Shown here in pieces: positions 48,783 through 58,016 of a stretch of DNA of 64,000 nt. The first letter of the stretch is position 1. Each line of letters opens with the position of its first letter. The translations under genes and the position numbers were made by a program. The stretch comes from Bifidobacterium pullorum subsp. saeculare (lineage in GTDB: Bacteria; Actinomycetota; Actinomycetes; Actinomycetales; Bifidobacteriaceae), in assembly GCF_016899725.1 (NCBI RefSeq), contig NZ_JACLYU010000001.1, positions 62,001 to 126,000 of the forward strand. Direction: 5' to 3'. The notes beneath the pieces were generated by a model. That model ran no database searches, was not told the origin of the DNA, and was given only the letters and a program-made list of their open reading frames with translations.

Positions 48783-48806
48783 ACGGGCGGGGGCGACCCC
48801 GCCCGT
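48783..48806 (+). terminator. Hairpin terminator after carB
   Basis: ACGGGCGGGG and CCCCGCCCGT form a perfect 10-bp stem with loop GCGA, 26 bases past carB. pyrF then has its own probable promoter (TACCAT at about 48821-48832). Confidence 0.65.
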
Positions 48807-48859
48807 CGCCGTTTGCGCAGCGGCTACCATGGAAGGCGAGGAGAAAGGATGGGACCGCG

Positions 48860-49831
48860 ATGACGATGATCGCCAGCACGCATGAGGATGCCCAGGAGGC
48901 GCTGCGCTCCGACTTCGGCCTGCGCCTGCGCAATTCGATGAACAAGTACGGTCCGCTGTGCGTCGGCATCGACCCCCACCGGCGTCTGCTCACCGACTGG
49001 GGCTACGATGTGGACGCCGACGGCGCCGAGATGTTCGCGATGCGCATGCTCCAGGCCGCCAACGGGCGCGCCGCCGCCGTCAAATTCCAGTCCCCGATGT
49101 TCGAACGCTACGGTTCCAAGGGCTTCGCCGCCTTGGAACGTGTGCTGTTCGCCGCCCGCGAGATGGGCATGATCACCATCGTGGACTGCCTGCACGGAGG
49201 GCTGAGCACCACGATCTCCGCGATCGCCGACGCCTACTTCAAACCCGGCGCCCCGCTGCTGGCGGACGCCATCACGCTGCTGCCGTACTACGGCGCCCGC
49301 TCCCTCAACCATCTCATCGGCGACGCCCTGGACAACGGCCGCGGCGTGTTCGTCGCCTCCCTCACCTCCAACGAGGAGGGCCGCAGCCTGCAGACCGCAA
49401 TCCGTCAGCACGGCGAGTACAAGGGCAAAACCGTGGCCTACGGCATCGCCGCCACCGCGCAGAAGCACAACGAAGGCGTCAAGGGCATGGGCTCCGTCGG
49501 ACTCATCGTCGGCGCCACCATCGGCCAGTGGCTCGACGACTCCGGCCTCGACCCGGCCGAGTTCACCGGCCCGATCCTGTCGCCCGGTTACGGCTGGCAG
49601 GGCGCGAAGGCCGAGGACCTGACCGACGTGTTCAGCGGCACCAGCGGCAATGTGCTGGTCACGGTGTCGCGCGCCATCGCCACGCACGGCCCGGACATCG
49701 CCGACCTGACGGAGGCCACCGAAGCCGTGCTGCTGGACATCCGCCAGGCGCTGCTCGAGGCGACCGCGCAGCCGGAGAACCCCCACCACCATGACGACGA
49801 CGAGACCGGACCGAAGGAGCACCACGCATGA
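48860..49831 (+). CDS. pyrF: Orotidine 5'-phosphate decarboxylase
   Basis: The 323-residue enzyme of the longer subfamily converts OMP to UMP. GPLCVGIDPHRRLL, AAAVKFQSPMFERYGSKG and ITIVDCLHGG mark the barrel with the substrate and catalytic Lys/Asp region, and ILSPGYGWQG is the phosphate loop. The C-terminal tail PHHHDDDETGPKEHH is low in complexity. AGAAAGGA is upstream of the ATG. Its stop overlaps the gmk start (ATGA). Confidence 0.93.
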   Translation: MTMIASTHEDAQEALRSDFGLRLRNSMNKYGPLCVGIDPHRRLLTDWGYDVDADGAEMFAMRMLQAANGRAAAVKFQSPMFERYGSKGFAALERVLFAAREMGMITIVDCLHGGLSTTISAIADAYFKPGAPLLADAITLLPYYGARSLNHLIGDALDNGRGVFVASLTSNEEGRSLQTAIRQHGEYKGKTVAYGIAATAQKHNEGVKGMGSVGLIVGATIGQWLDDSGLDPAEFTGPILSPGYGWQGAKAEDLTDVFSGTSGNVLVTVSRAIATHGPDIADLTEATEAVLLDIRQALLEATAQPENPHHHDDDETGPKEHHA

Positions 49832-50475
49832 CCACGACCACCACGACCACGACGACCACCGTGCCGCCGTCCGCATCGGCGCAGGCCGGCCGCAAAGGCG
49901 GACGCCTGGTGGTGCTGTCCGGCCCGACCGCCGTGGGCAAGGGCACGGTCGAGGCACGCCTGCTCGAGCGGCATCCCGAGGTGTGGGTGTCTGTGTCGGC
50001 GACGACGCGCGCGCCGCGCCCCGGCGAAACCGACGGCGTGGACTACCACTTCATGACCGAGGAGCAGTTCCTCGCCGGCGAACGGGCGGGGGAGTTCCTG
50101 GAGACCGCCGTCGTGCACGGCATGGCGCATTACGGCACGCCGCTCAAGCCGGTGCTCGAGCATCTGGCCGCCGGCGTGCCCACGCTGCTCGAGATCGACC
50201 TGCAGGGGGCGCGCCGCGTGCGCGAACGCGCCCGCGAGCTGGGGCTGGACGTGGTGTACGTGTTCATCGCGCCACCCTCGTTCGACGAGCTCAAGCGCCG
50301 CCTGACCGGCCGCGGCACGGAGACGCCCGAGCAGCAGGCCCGCCGCCTGGAGACCGCCAAGGTGGAGCTGGCCGCCGAACCGGAGTTCGACGTGGTCATC
50401 GTCAACGACACCGTCGACCGCGCCGCCGACGAGCTTTGGGGCGTCATCGCCGCCGAATACGGCCTGGCCGACTGA
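49828..50475 (+). CDS. gmk: Guanylate kinase
   Basis: The 215-residue enzyme phosphorylates GMP to GDP. The P-loop is GPTAVGKGT, SVSATTRAPRPGE binds GMP, and LLEIDLQGARRVRE and the lid follow. The N-terminus has ten consecutive threonines after Met, encoded by a run of ACC and ACG codons, and is probably disordered. It is translationally coupled to pyrF by a 4-base overlap. In many actinobacteria rpoZ follows; here rpoZ lies 10 kb away. Confidence 0.94.
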   Translation: MTTTTTTTTTTVPPSASAQAGRKGGRLVVLSGPTAVGKGTVEARLLERHPEVWVSVSATTRAPRPGETDGVDYHFMTEEQFLAGERAGEFLETAVVHGMAHYGTPLKPVLEHLAAGVPTLLEIDLQGARRVRERARELGLDVVYVFIAPPSFDELKRRLTGRGTETPEQQARRLETAKVELAAEPEFDVVIVNDTVDRAADELWGVIAAEYGLAD

Positions 50476-50633
50476 CGCCCCCGCATCCCTCCCCTAGGGG
50501 AACGCCCCGGCTGCCTTCGATGCGGCCGGGATCGTTTCCGTGTGTCCCCTGACCGCCCCGCGACCTTGGCCGTACCACACTGGAGACCAAGGATGCCGGC
50601 TCGGGGCCGGCTCGCCGAGGGGAAGGAACGGCC

Positions 50634-51635
50634 ATGGCCGGGGGACCAGCGCAGGTCATCGGCGGACGGGAGGCCATGACGCCGACCGTCACGCTCATCG
50701 TGCCCACCTACAACGAGGAGGCGGTGCTGCCGGCGGCGTTCGACCGGCTCGACGCGCTCGCCGCGCGCGGGCCGGCGGACCGGTGCCGCTACGAGGTGCT
50801 GTTCGTCGACGATGGCTCGACGGACGGCACGCGCGGCCTGGTGGGCGCGTACGCCAAGCGCCGCGGGTACGCGGACTATGTGTTCCTGTCGCGCAACTTC
50901 GGCAAGGAATGCGCGATGCTCGCCGGCCTGGACCGGGCCGAGGGCGACGCTGCCGTCATCGTGGACGCGGACATGCAGGACCCTCCCGAGCTGATTGCGC
51001 GGATGCTGGACCTGTGGCGCGAAGGCTACGACGACGTGTACGCCCGCAGACGGTCGAGGGCGGGCGAGAGCTGGTTCAAACGCACCACCTCACGGTGGTA
51101 TTACCGGCTGTTGGCCGCGATGAGCCCGGTCGCCATCCAGCCCGACACCGGCGACTTCCGTCTGCTCGACCGCCGGTGCGTGCTCGCGCTGCGTCGCCTG
51201 CGGGAAGCGAACCGCAACACGAAGGCGTTGTTCAGCTGGATCGGCTTCCGCAAGAAGGAATTCCTCTACGACTGCGACGCGCGGACGGCCGGCCACAGCA
51301 AATGGAACTATCCGAAGCTGATGCGGCTCGCGTTGGACGGCATCACCTCGTTCACCACCGCGCCGCTGCGCGTGGCCGCCTACGTCGGCACGGCCGTGTC
51401 CGTGCTGGCGCTGGGCTACGCGGGGTACATCGTGGCGCGCACGCTGGCCCTCGGCGTGGACGTGCCGGGCTACGCCTCGCTGCTGGTGGCGTTGCTGTTC
51501 CTCGGCGGTGTGCAATTGCTGGCGTTGGGCGTCATCGGCGAATACCTGGGGCGCATGTTCACCGAGGTGAAGCGACGGCCCGACTATCTGGTCGAGGAGG
51601 AGTCGACGGCGCGCGGCGCAGGGGGCCGGTCGTGA
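50634..51635 (+). CDS. GT2-family glycosyltransferase (GtrB/DPM1-like)
   Basis: The 333-residue enzyme has a GT-A domain beginning with TLIVPTYNEEAVLPAAFDRL and DDGSTDGTRGLV, and the metal-binding IVDADMQDPPE. Two helices near the C-terminus (AAYVGTAVSVLALGYAGYIV and LLVALLFLGGVQLLALGVIG) match the GtrB type that loads a sugar on undecaprenyl phosphate. It overlaps the next gene by 4 bases (GTGA). GAAGGAA precedes the ATG. The target glycan is unknown. Confidence 0.85.
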   Translation: MAGGPAQVIGGREAMTPTVTLIVPTYNEEAVLPAAFDRLDALAARGPADRCRYEVLFVDDGSTDGTRGLVGAYAKRRGYADYVFLSRNFGKECAMLAGLDRAEGDAAVIVDADMQDPPELIARMLDLWREGYDDVYARRRSRAGESWFKRTTSRWYYRLLAAMSPVAIQPDTGDFRLLDRRCVLALRRLREANRNTKALFSWIGFRKKEFLYDCDARTAGHSKWNYPKLMRLALDGITSFTTAPLRVAAYVGTAVSVLALGYAGYIVARTLALGVDVPGYASLLVALLFLGGVQLLALGVIGEYLGRMFTEVKRRPDYLVEEESTARGAGGRS

Positions 51636-53255
51636 CGGGCGGCTCGAGGACCGCAGGCGGCGGGACGGCGCGGATGGCCCGGGCATTGCCCAGGATGGCT
51701 CGGGCGTTGCCGTGGGTGGGCGGCGTGGCGGCCGCCCTGATCTCCTTCCTGCTGGGCGTGGGGCGCTCGTTGTGGTTCGACGAAGGCTACACCACGATGG
51801 TGCTGTCCCTGCCGTTCCCCCCGGATGATGGCGATGCTGGCGGTCGATGCGCACCCGCCGCTGTACTACCTGCTGCTGCGCGGCTGGACCGCGGTGTTCG
51901 GGTTCTCGGAGCCGGCGATGCGCGCGATGGGCGCCGCGCTCTGTGAACTGACGGTGGTGGCCACGGCCAGGCTGGTGACGATGCTCGCCGGAACGCGGCG
52001 CATGGCCTTGGCTCTGCCGTTCCTCGTGCTCGGGCCCCTCACCCTGCGCTACGGCTATGAGCTGCGCATGTATGCGCTGACGGCTTTGCTCGCCGTGCTG
52101 GGCACCATCGCGATGCTCAGGGCGTTGCGCGCCGAGCGGGACGCCGGCGGAGCCTCCGCCCGCCGTCGCATCTGGCTGTGGTGGGTGGCGTATGGCATCG
52201 TCGTGGTCGCGGGCATGCTCACGCAATATCTCATGGCGTTGGTCTGGCTCACCCAGGCGATATGGCTGCTCGTGCGCACCATCCGTGACGGGAGCGGTGA
52301 GCGGGCATCGTGGCGGTGGCTGGGCGCGTACGCGTTGGCCGTCGTGCTGTTCCTGCTGTGGCTGCCGACCGCCTTCGACCAGTTCGGGCATGCCGTGCTG
52401 CCGGCGATGCACGGCGCGTTCACGCCGGCCGCGTTGGCGGATTTGGTCATGGCCTGGTTCACCGGTCTCGGCGCGGCGCATGCCACGGGTCTGGTGACGC
52501 TCGGACTGCTGGCCGTGGCCGTCGTGGTCGTGGCGTCGTGCCGGCAGGTGCCCCGCCGGTGGCGGATGCTGGCGCTGATGTGGCTGGGACCGGTGCTGCT
52601 GCTCGTTCTGGTGGCGGCGGTGCGCGAGCCTTTCATGCATGGATACGGCGTGCTGGTGATGGTGCGCTACACCGTGATGGCCATGCCGTTCTGCTACGCC
52701 TTTCTCGGCGTGCTGTGCGCGGACGTGGCGCTGCGGGACGGCGGGGACGGGACCGCCCGCGTCGCGGCCGCGGGGGATGGCAGAAGCCGCCGCACAGCCC
52801 GGCTGGCCGCGGTCTGCCGGCGCTGGGGCGCATGGGCATGCGTGCTGACGATGGTCGTGGCCGGTGACATCGCGCTCGCCGTCAACGGCAACACCGTCTA
52901 CGAGCAGTCGCGCACGCCCCATGCGCGCGCCGTGGCCGCCGCGGTGCCCTGCTCGGCGCGGGACATCGTGGTGGCCGCCGACCCGTTCACCGCCACCGAC
53001 GCATGGTGGTATTACCGCGCATGCCCCGGGTACCGGCTGATCGCACCGGAAGGCGGTCTACCGTCCTGGGGCGGCTATGCGCCGCTGCGTGGGACGGTGC
53101 CCGTCATACGGTCGCTGGACGACCTGCCGGCAGGCGTGCGCTCCATCACCGTCATCCAGACCTTCGGCGCCGGCCGGCCGCCGTCGGCCACGGCGCGCCA
53201 CCCGCTGGCCTCCTGCACGGATATCGGCGAATACACGGTGTGCCGTTTCCGCTGA
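51632..53255 (+). pseudogene. GT-C-type membrane glycosyltransferase, frameshifted at a C6 run
   Basis: The start (GTG, overlapping the GT2 stop) encodes a signal-anchor helix and RSLWFDEGYTT, the acidic first-loop motif of GT39/ArnT-like enzymes. The frame then breaks at the C run 51817-51822. The rest continues in a +1 frame from MMAMLAVDAHPPLYYLLLRGW, with eight or more helices and a soluble C-terminal end. Removing one C joins both into a protein of about 540 residues reading LPFPRMMAML. Together with the GT2 it would use a polyprenyl-phosphate sugar. It may be inactive, phase-variable or mis-sequenced. Confidence 0.8.
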
Positions 53256-53269
53256 GAGGCAGTGAGGAC

Positions 53270-53938
53270 TCAGTCTTGGACGATGGCGGGGATGCGCATG
53301 CCGTCCGCCAACGGACCGCGTGGCAGGAAGCCGGCGTCACCCAGACGCATGAGGCGGCGGTCGCGTGCCGGCATTGGATAATCGGCCACCGCGCAGATGC
53401 GGTGCTGGCCGTAGCCGACGTCGAAGCGGCCGTCGGCGCGGCGGCGCACCTCCACGCTGGGGTCGCCGTAACCGAACCACATCTCCAGGAACGTACGCTC
53501 GCGGATCGAGGGCACGTCGAACTCGAGTTCCAGCGCGCGGTCATTCACCGGGTTCACCCAAGGAGCGGCGGAGACGACGGGGGAGTGGGCGGCGCTCAGG
53601 ATGTTCGTGCCGTGGCTGGGTGTGCGGCGCACCATGAGCGTGTCTGTGTGCCCAGGGACCGGCGGCTCACCGGCGCCGTTGCCGGCAACATCGCCTTCAG
53701 CGGCCTTCAGTGTGCCGGCGGCGGCGAACAGCTCGTCGCGCACGGCCGTCCAGTCCATCCGGTCCCATTCCAGACGGTTGTACTCCTCATGACGGCTCGG
53801 CCAGAAATCATCGGCATACTGACCGGCCTGCGGGTCAGGCGCCGAGGGGAATACCAGGTCACCAAGGCGCACCGCGCGCCACCCGGCCCCCTGCTGGTCA
53901 AGGAAATCGTTATTCGCCGTCAAGGAGAATTGCTGCAT
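53270..53938 (-). CDS. Hypothetical protein
   Basis: I do not recognise this 222-residue soluble protein. It lacks signal or membrane segments and is rich in charged and aromatic residues; GQYADDFWPSRHEEYNRLEWDRMDW near residue 40 is split as GQYADDFWPSRHEEYN and RLEWDRMDW in a highly polar region. GGAGGG lies close to two adjacent ATGs; I take the second. The C-terminal end LADGMRIPAIVQD recurs as a remnant at 54896. It is convergent with the membrane glycosyltransferase. Confidence 0.55.
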   Translation of the reverse strand: MQQFSLTANNDFLDQQGAGWRAVRLGDLVFPSAPDPQAGQYADDFWPSRHEEYNRLEWDRMDWTAVRDELFAAAGTLKAAEGDVAGNGAGEPPVPGHTDTLMVRRTPSHGTNILSAAHSPVVSAAPWVNPVNDRALELEFDVPSIRERTFLEMWFGYGDPSVEVRRRADGRFDVGYGQHRICAVADYPMPARDRRLMRLGDAGFLPRGPLADGMRIPAIVQD

Positions 53939-54102
53939 CATAGCCCTCCGCCACCCTGAGCATCACAGTTTGCTTGCGTTGTCCTCGGCACCGCCGCGTG
54001 CGGGACCGAAGCCAGCATCGCATCATAGGAAGGGGGCGCGGTGGCCGCACCATCGTGCCCGGCTCGTGGGCAGGGGCTGTCCGGGAGCCGGACTGAGGGG
54101 CG

Positions 54103-54717
54103 TCAGAGGTCGAGCCCGCGGACGCGCAGCACGGCGCGGGCTTGGTCGGCGCCGGCGAAGCGGACTGCGGGAAGGCCCGCGGCGTTCGCCGCGTCGACGT
54201 TGTACTGCAGGTCATCCAGGAACAGCGTGTGCGCGGAATCGAGGCGGAACCGGGTGAGGGCCAGCGCGTAGAACTCGGGGTCGGGCTTGGCCATATGTTC
54301 CTCGCCGGAGACAAGGACGCCGGAAAGACGCGTAAACAGCTCGGGGAACCGGGCCCTGACCGTGGGGAAGCGGTCGGCGGCCCAGTTGGTCAGGGCCCAC
54401 AGGCGTACCCCCTGCGGCGCAAGGTCGGCCAGCAGGTCTGCCATGCCGGGCACGGCACCCGTGAGAGCTTCCTCCCAGTGCTCATTGAACAGCCGGTACA
54501 GCGCCGCATATTCCGGCCCCTGTTCGGCTTCGTATCGAGGGAGCACCTCGGCAGCGGTCATGCCGCGCTCGCGCAGGTCCTCGGCATACCAGAAGCCGTG
54601 TCGGTCGTCGTCGGCCACCAGCTCGGCCATCCGGTCGGCAGGGACCATGCTGCGCAGCGCAAGCCGCGGATGCCACTCCACGAGCACGCCGCCTACGTCG
54701 AACACCACATCAGTCAC
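54103..54717 (-). CDS. HAD-superfamily hydrolase
   Basis: The 204-residue protein is a HAD subclass IA phosphatase-like enzyme. Motif I is VVFDVGGVLVEW with the nucleophile Asp, motif II lies in WALTNWA, motif III lysine is in AKPDPEFY, and motif IV is FLDDLQYNVDAANAAG. The substrate is unknown; the YihX or epoxide-hydrolase-like branch fits. I start at the GTG at 54717 (MTDVVFDVGG) as GACAAT lies 7 bases before it; an ATG at 54780 gives 225 residues. Confidence 0.8.
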   Translation of the reverse strand: MTDVVFDVGGVLVEWHPRLALRSMVPADRMAELVADDDRHGFWYAEDLRERGMTAAEVLPRYEAEQGPEYAALYRLFNEHWEEALTGAVPGMADLLADLAPQGVRLWALTNWAADRFPTVRARFPELFTRLSGVLVSGEEHMAKPDPEFYALALTRFRLDSAHTLFLDDLQYNVDAANAAGLPAVRFAGADQARAVLRVRGLDL

Positions 54718-54724
54718 AGGCAGC

Positions 54725-54730
54725 ATTGTC
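54725..54730 (-). promoter_or_regulatory. -10 element of leaderless HAD gene
   Basis: GACAAT on the minus strand ends 7 bases before GTG 54717. The same hexamer and spacing occur at ilvD. Confidence 0.4.
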
Positions 54731-54895
54731 GCACGACATCCGCGCATGGCTACGGACGATACGTTGACTCTCATAGTCAAGCATTGTGCCGTCCAAGTCC
54801 GTGATGTTCTACAGGAGCGACATCATCGCGGAATGGCGCTGATGTCACGGCGGGCATGGCAATGGCAGTGTCCGAACGATGCCGAGAAATCGGCA

Positions 54896-54937
54896 TCAGT
54901 CGTGGACGATGGCGGGGATGCGGATGGCGTCGGCCAG
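54896..54937 (-). pseudogene. C-terminal remnant of a paralogue of the 53270 gene
   Basis: The last 13 codons before a TGA read LADAIRIPAIVHD, against LADGMRIPAIVQD in the 53270-53938 gene. About 35 bases are nearly identical. The rest of the paralogue is gone, replaced by the end of the aldo/keto reductase gene. Confidence 0.55.
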
Positions 54938-54947
54938 CACCAGCAGC

Positions 54948-55865
54948 TCACAGCCAGTCGAGCGGCTGCTTCTCCGTCGGCGCGGGGAACGCCTCGTCCA
55001 GTTGTGTCAGATCCTCTTCCGTGAGACGCAGGGCTGCGGCCGCGGCATTCTGCTGCGCATGCGTTATTGACGATGCCATCGGAATCGCGACGGTGTGATC
55101 GTCCCGCAGCACCCAGGCCAGCAGTACCTGGGCGGGCGTGGCCTGATGATGCTGTGCGATCGCGCGCACCGTGGGGTCCTGGAAGAGCCCCCGCCTGCTG
55201 CGGGTCCCGCCTTGGGCGAGCGGCGAATACGCCATCATCGGCATCCGGTGTGTTCTGAGCCACGGCTGCAACGCCACCTCCACGCCGCGCGAGCCCAGAT
55301 GGTAAAGCACTTGGTCAGTCGCACAGCCGTCGCCGCCCGGCACGGCCATGAGCTCCTCCATGGCCGGCACATCGAGGTTGGAGACACCCCAGCGGCGGAT
55401 CAGTCCTTCGTCGCAGAGCTTGCGGAATTCGGCGACCGTCTCTGCCAACGGCACGTCGCCCCGCCAGTGGAGCAGATACAGGTCCAGATACTCTGTGCCC
55501 AGACGGTTGAGACTCGCCTCGCAGCTGCGGCGCACATCATCCGCACCGGCATGCTCCGGCAGCACCTTGTCCACGACGAACAGGTCATCCCGCGTCAGGC
55601 CAGGCACGCCGCCGTGCAGGGCCTTCTTCAGCGCCGCCCCCACGACGCGTTCGGTGTCGCCGTCCGCGTACATCTCCGCCGTGTCGATGAGCCGCATCCC
55701 GGCGGCCATCCCCGCGCACAGTGCCCCGGCCTCGTCCTCCTCGGAGGCGCGGTCCTCGCCCATATGCCATGTGCCCATGCCGATCGCCGGCATGCGTCCC
55801 CCGTCCGGCAGTGCCACGGTCCGCGTCGCCGCGGCCGGACGCCCATCCCCAGTGAAACCCGTCAT
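54948..55865 (-). CDS. Aldo/keto reductase
   Basis: The 305-residue NADPH-dependent oxidoreductase has a TIM barrel with MPAIGMGTWHMGE, the catalytic Tyr region DTAEMYADGDTE, DKVLPEHA with the active Lys, LLHWRGDVPLAETVAEFRKL and WGVSNLDVP. The nucleotide-binding end is IPMASSITHAQQN. The substrate is not readable. The ATG at 55865 is chosen since TAGGAT is 7 bases upstream. Length is normal. Confidence 0.88.
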   Translation of the reverse strand: MTGFTGDGRPAAATRTVALPDGGRMPAIGMGTWHMGEDRASEEDEAGALCAGMAAGMRLIDTAEMYADGDTERVVGAALKKALHGGVPGLTRDDLFVVDKVLPEHAGADDVRRSCEASLNRLGTEYLDLYLLHWRGDVPLAETVAEFRKLCDEGLIRRWGVSNLDVPAMEELMAVPGGDGCATDQVLYHLGSRGVEVALQPWLRTHRMPMMAYSPLAQGGTRSRRGLFQDPTVRAIAQHHQATPAQVLLAWVLRDDHTVAIPMASSITHAQQNAAAAALRLTEEDLTQLDEAFPAPTEKQPLDWL

Positions 55866-55872
55866 GCCCGCC

Positions 55873-55878
55873 ATCCTA
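55873..55878 (-). promoter_or_regulatory. -10 element of leaderless aldo/keto reductase
   Basis: TAGGAT on the minus strand lies 7 bases before the ATG at 55865. The inverted repeat at 55902-55943 starts 23 bases further upstream, over the -35 zone and beyond. Confidence 0.5.
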
Positions 55879-55901
55879 GTCGCGTCCGTTCCACCTGGGA
55901 A

Positions 55902-55943
55902 AACATATGCGACATTCACCCCGCCCATGCTGTCGCATATGTT
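55902..55943. repeat. Palindromic AAC-NN-ATGCGACA repeat pair
   Basis: AACATATGCGACA (55902-55914) and TGTCGCATATGTT (55931-55943) form a perfect 13-bp inverted repeat with a 16-nt centre. It is the same motif family as the cluster at 8425-8545 and lies just upstream of the aldo/keto reductase promoter. Confidence 0.7.
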
Positions 55944-55971
55944 CCCGGGCAGGGACGGCATCCGGACATGG

Positions 55972-55998
55972 AAAGGGGGAGTCCCGAAGGACCCCCCT
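55972..55998 (-). terminator. Terminator after ilvD
   Basis: On the minus strand GGGGGGTCC, loop TTCG and GGACTCCCCC form a stem with one bulge, followed by TTT. It lies 27 bases past the ilvD stop. Confidence 0.7.
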
Positions 55999-56024
55999 AG
56001 ACGGAATCGGCCGGTTGGGACCGG

Positions 56025-57887
56025 TCAGGCCAAGCCGGAGAGCTTGTTGATGAGCTCTGGATCGCGCGTGGCACCCTTGTCGGCGGAGCGGGCGAAGGCG
56101 GCGTAGGCCTTGAGCGCCAGGCTCACCTTGCGGTCGCGGTGCGCCACGTAGCCGTCGCCGGCTTCCAGTTCGGCGCGGCGTTGGGCCAGCTCCTCGTCCG
56201 TGAGCTCCACGTTCACCGTGCGGGCGGGGATGTCAATCGAGATGATGTCCCCGTCCTTGATGAGCGCAATCGGGCCCTTGCTCGCCGCCTCCGGCGCGAT
56301 ATGCCCGATGGACAGTCCGGAGGAGCCGCCGGAATAGCGGCCGTCGGTGAGCAGCGCGACCTGCTTGCCGATACCCTTGCCCTTGACGAAGGAGGTCGGG
56401 TAGAGCATCTCCTGCATACCCGGGCCGCCCTTGGGACCCTCGTAGCGGATGACGAGCGCCATGCCCGGCTTGAGCGTGTTGTTGAGGATCACCTCGATGG
56501 CCTGCTCCTGGGACTCCACCACCAGGGCCGGTCCGCGGAACTTCCAGATTTCCTCGGGCACGCCGGCGGTCTTGACGACGCAGCCGTCGGGGGCGAGGTT
56601 GCCGTGCAGCACGGCCAGGCCGCCCTCCTTGATCTCCGGGTGGTCGATGCTGTGGATCGCGCCATGCTCGCGGTCGGTGTCCAGCTCGTCGAACAGCGTG
56701 GTGTGCGTCCACGGCTCCGGCGAGACGATGTGCCCCGGGGCGGCCCGGAACATCGTCTTGGCCTCCTCGGTGCAGGTGTCGCGCATGATGTCCCAGTCGG
56801 CGAGCTTGGATTCCAGGTCCGGGTAGTCGATCGAGTGGACGTCGCGGTGCAGCTTGCCCGCGCGGTCCAGCTCGCCCAGGATGCCGGTGATGCCGCCGGC
56901 GCGATGCACGTCGGAGATCTCCCACTTGCCGGAGGGCGCGGCCTTGCAGATGCAGGGCACCGTGTGGCTGATGCGCTCGATGTCGTCGAGCGTGAAGTCC
57001 ACGTCCGCGCTCTGGGCCATGGCCAGGATGTGCAGCACGGTGTTCGTGGAGCCGCCCATCGCCACATCCATGGTCATCGCGTTCTCGAACGCTTCCTTGG
57101 TGGCGATCGAACGCGGCAGCACGGAGGCGTCGTCCTCCTGGTAGTAGCGGCGGGCGATCTCGACCACCTGACGCGCGGCGCGGCGGAACAGGTCCTTGCG
57201 GAAGCCGTGCGAGGCCAGGATCGTGCCGTTGCCCGGCAGCGCCAGGCCGATCGCCTCGGTCAAGCAGTTCATCGAGTTCGCGGTGAACATGCCGGCGCAC
57301 GAGCCGCAGGTGGGGCACACGGTTTTCTCATAGGCGAGCAGGTCCTCGTCGGAGACGTTGTCATCAGCGGAGGCGTACATCACAGAGATGAGGTCGGTGT
57401 TTTGCTTGACGGTGCCGTCGGAGAGCACGGTGGTGCCGGCCTCCATCGGACCGCCGGAGACGAACACGGTGGGGATGTTGAGGCGCAGGGCGGCCATGAG
57501 CATGCCCGGGACGATCTTGTCGCAGTTCGGGATGCAGATCAGGGCGTCCGCGCAGTGCGCGTTCACCTGGTATTCGACGGTGTCGGCGATGATGTCGCGG
57601 CTCGGCAGCGAGTACAGCATGCCGGTGTGGCCCATCGCGATGCCGTCGTCCACGGCCATCGTGTTGAACTCGCGGGGGATGCCGCCCGCCTCCTTGATCG
57701 CCTCGGAGACGAGGCGGCCCACCTTGTTGAGGTGGACGTGGCCGGGGACGAACTCGTCGAAGGAGTTCGCGATGGCAATGATCGGCTTCCTGCCGAGGTC
57801 CTCGCCGGGCACGCCGGCCGCACGGTACAGGGCGCGGGCGCCGGCGAAGACGCGGCCCTTCATGATCTTCTCGGAACGCATTTCCAT
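56025..57887 (-). CDS. ilvD: Dihydroxyacid dehydratase
   Basis: The 620-residue Fe-S enzyme dehydrates dihydroxy-acids in isoleucine and valine synthesis. It has [19 protein letters not shown], the cysteine regions [12 protein letters not shown] and [19 protein letters not shown], and [20 protein letters not shown]. The ATG at 57887 is preferred over 57995, as GACAAT is 7 bases upstream and the extra residues look non-coding. It is intact. No other ilv genes lie nearby. Confidence 0.95.
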   Translation of the reverse strand: MEMRSEKIMKGRVFAGARALYRAAGVPGEDLGRKPIIAIANSFDEFVPGHVHLNKVGRLVSEAIKEAGGIPREFNTMAVDDGIAMGHTGMLYSLPSRDIIADTVEYQVNAHCADALICIPNCDKIVPGMLMAALRLNIPTVFVSGGPMEAGTTVLSDGTVKQNTDLISVMYASADDNVSDEDLLAYEKTVCPTCGSCAGMFTANSMNCLTEAIGLALPGNGTILASHGFRKDLFRRAARQVVEIARRYYQEDDASVLPRSIATKEAFENAMTMDVAMGGSTNTVLHILAMAQSADVDFTLDDIERISHTVPCICKAAPSGKWEISDVHRAGGITGILGELDRAGKLHRDVHSIDYPDLESKLADWDIMRDTCTEEAKTMFRAAPGHIVSPEPWTHTTLFDELDTDREHGAIHSIDHPEIKEGGLAVLHGNLAPDGCVVKTAGVPEEIWKFRGPALVVESQEQAIEVILNNTLKPGMALVIRYEGPKGGPGMQEMLYPTSFVKGKGIGKQVALLTDGRYSGGSSGLSIGHIAPEAASKGPIALIKDGDIISIDIPARTVNVELTDEELAQRRAELEAGDGYVAHRDRKVSLALKAYAAFARSADKGATRDPELINKLSGLA

Positions 57888-57894
57888 GGCCACC

Positions 57895-57900
57895 ATTGTC
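57895..57900 (-). promoter_or_regulatory. -10 element of leaderless ilvD
   Basis: GACAAT on the minus strand ends 7 bases before the ilvD ATG. Confidence 0.5.
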
Positions 57901-58016
57901 CGTGACGGCGGGCACGGGGGCATGGGGTCGGCCGCATCGTGGAACGGGATGACGTGTGGCCACTGACGGAGTTTCGTGGCATCTTGGATATTCACGAGGA
58001 TTGCTTTGTAAGGGCA

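Noticed and set aside
48849-48863. Four-codon mini-ORF (MGPR) overlapping the pyrF start
   Set aside because: Too short to distinguish from chance; its ribosome site is the same as that used by pyrF.
57888-57995. Upstream extension of ilvD to an ATG at 57995
   Set aside because: The added residues do not resemble IlvD N-termini and the leaderless -10 spacing supports 57887.
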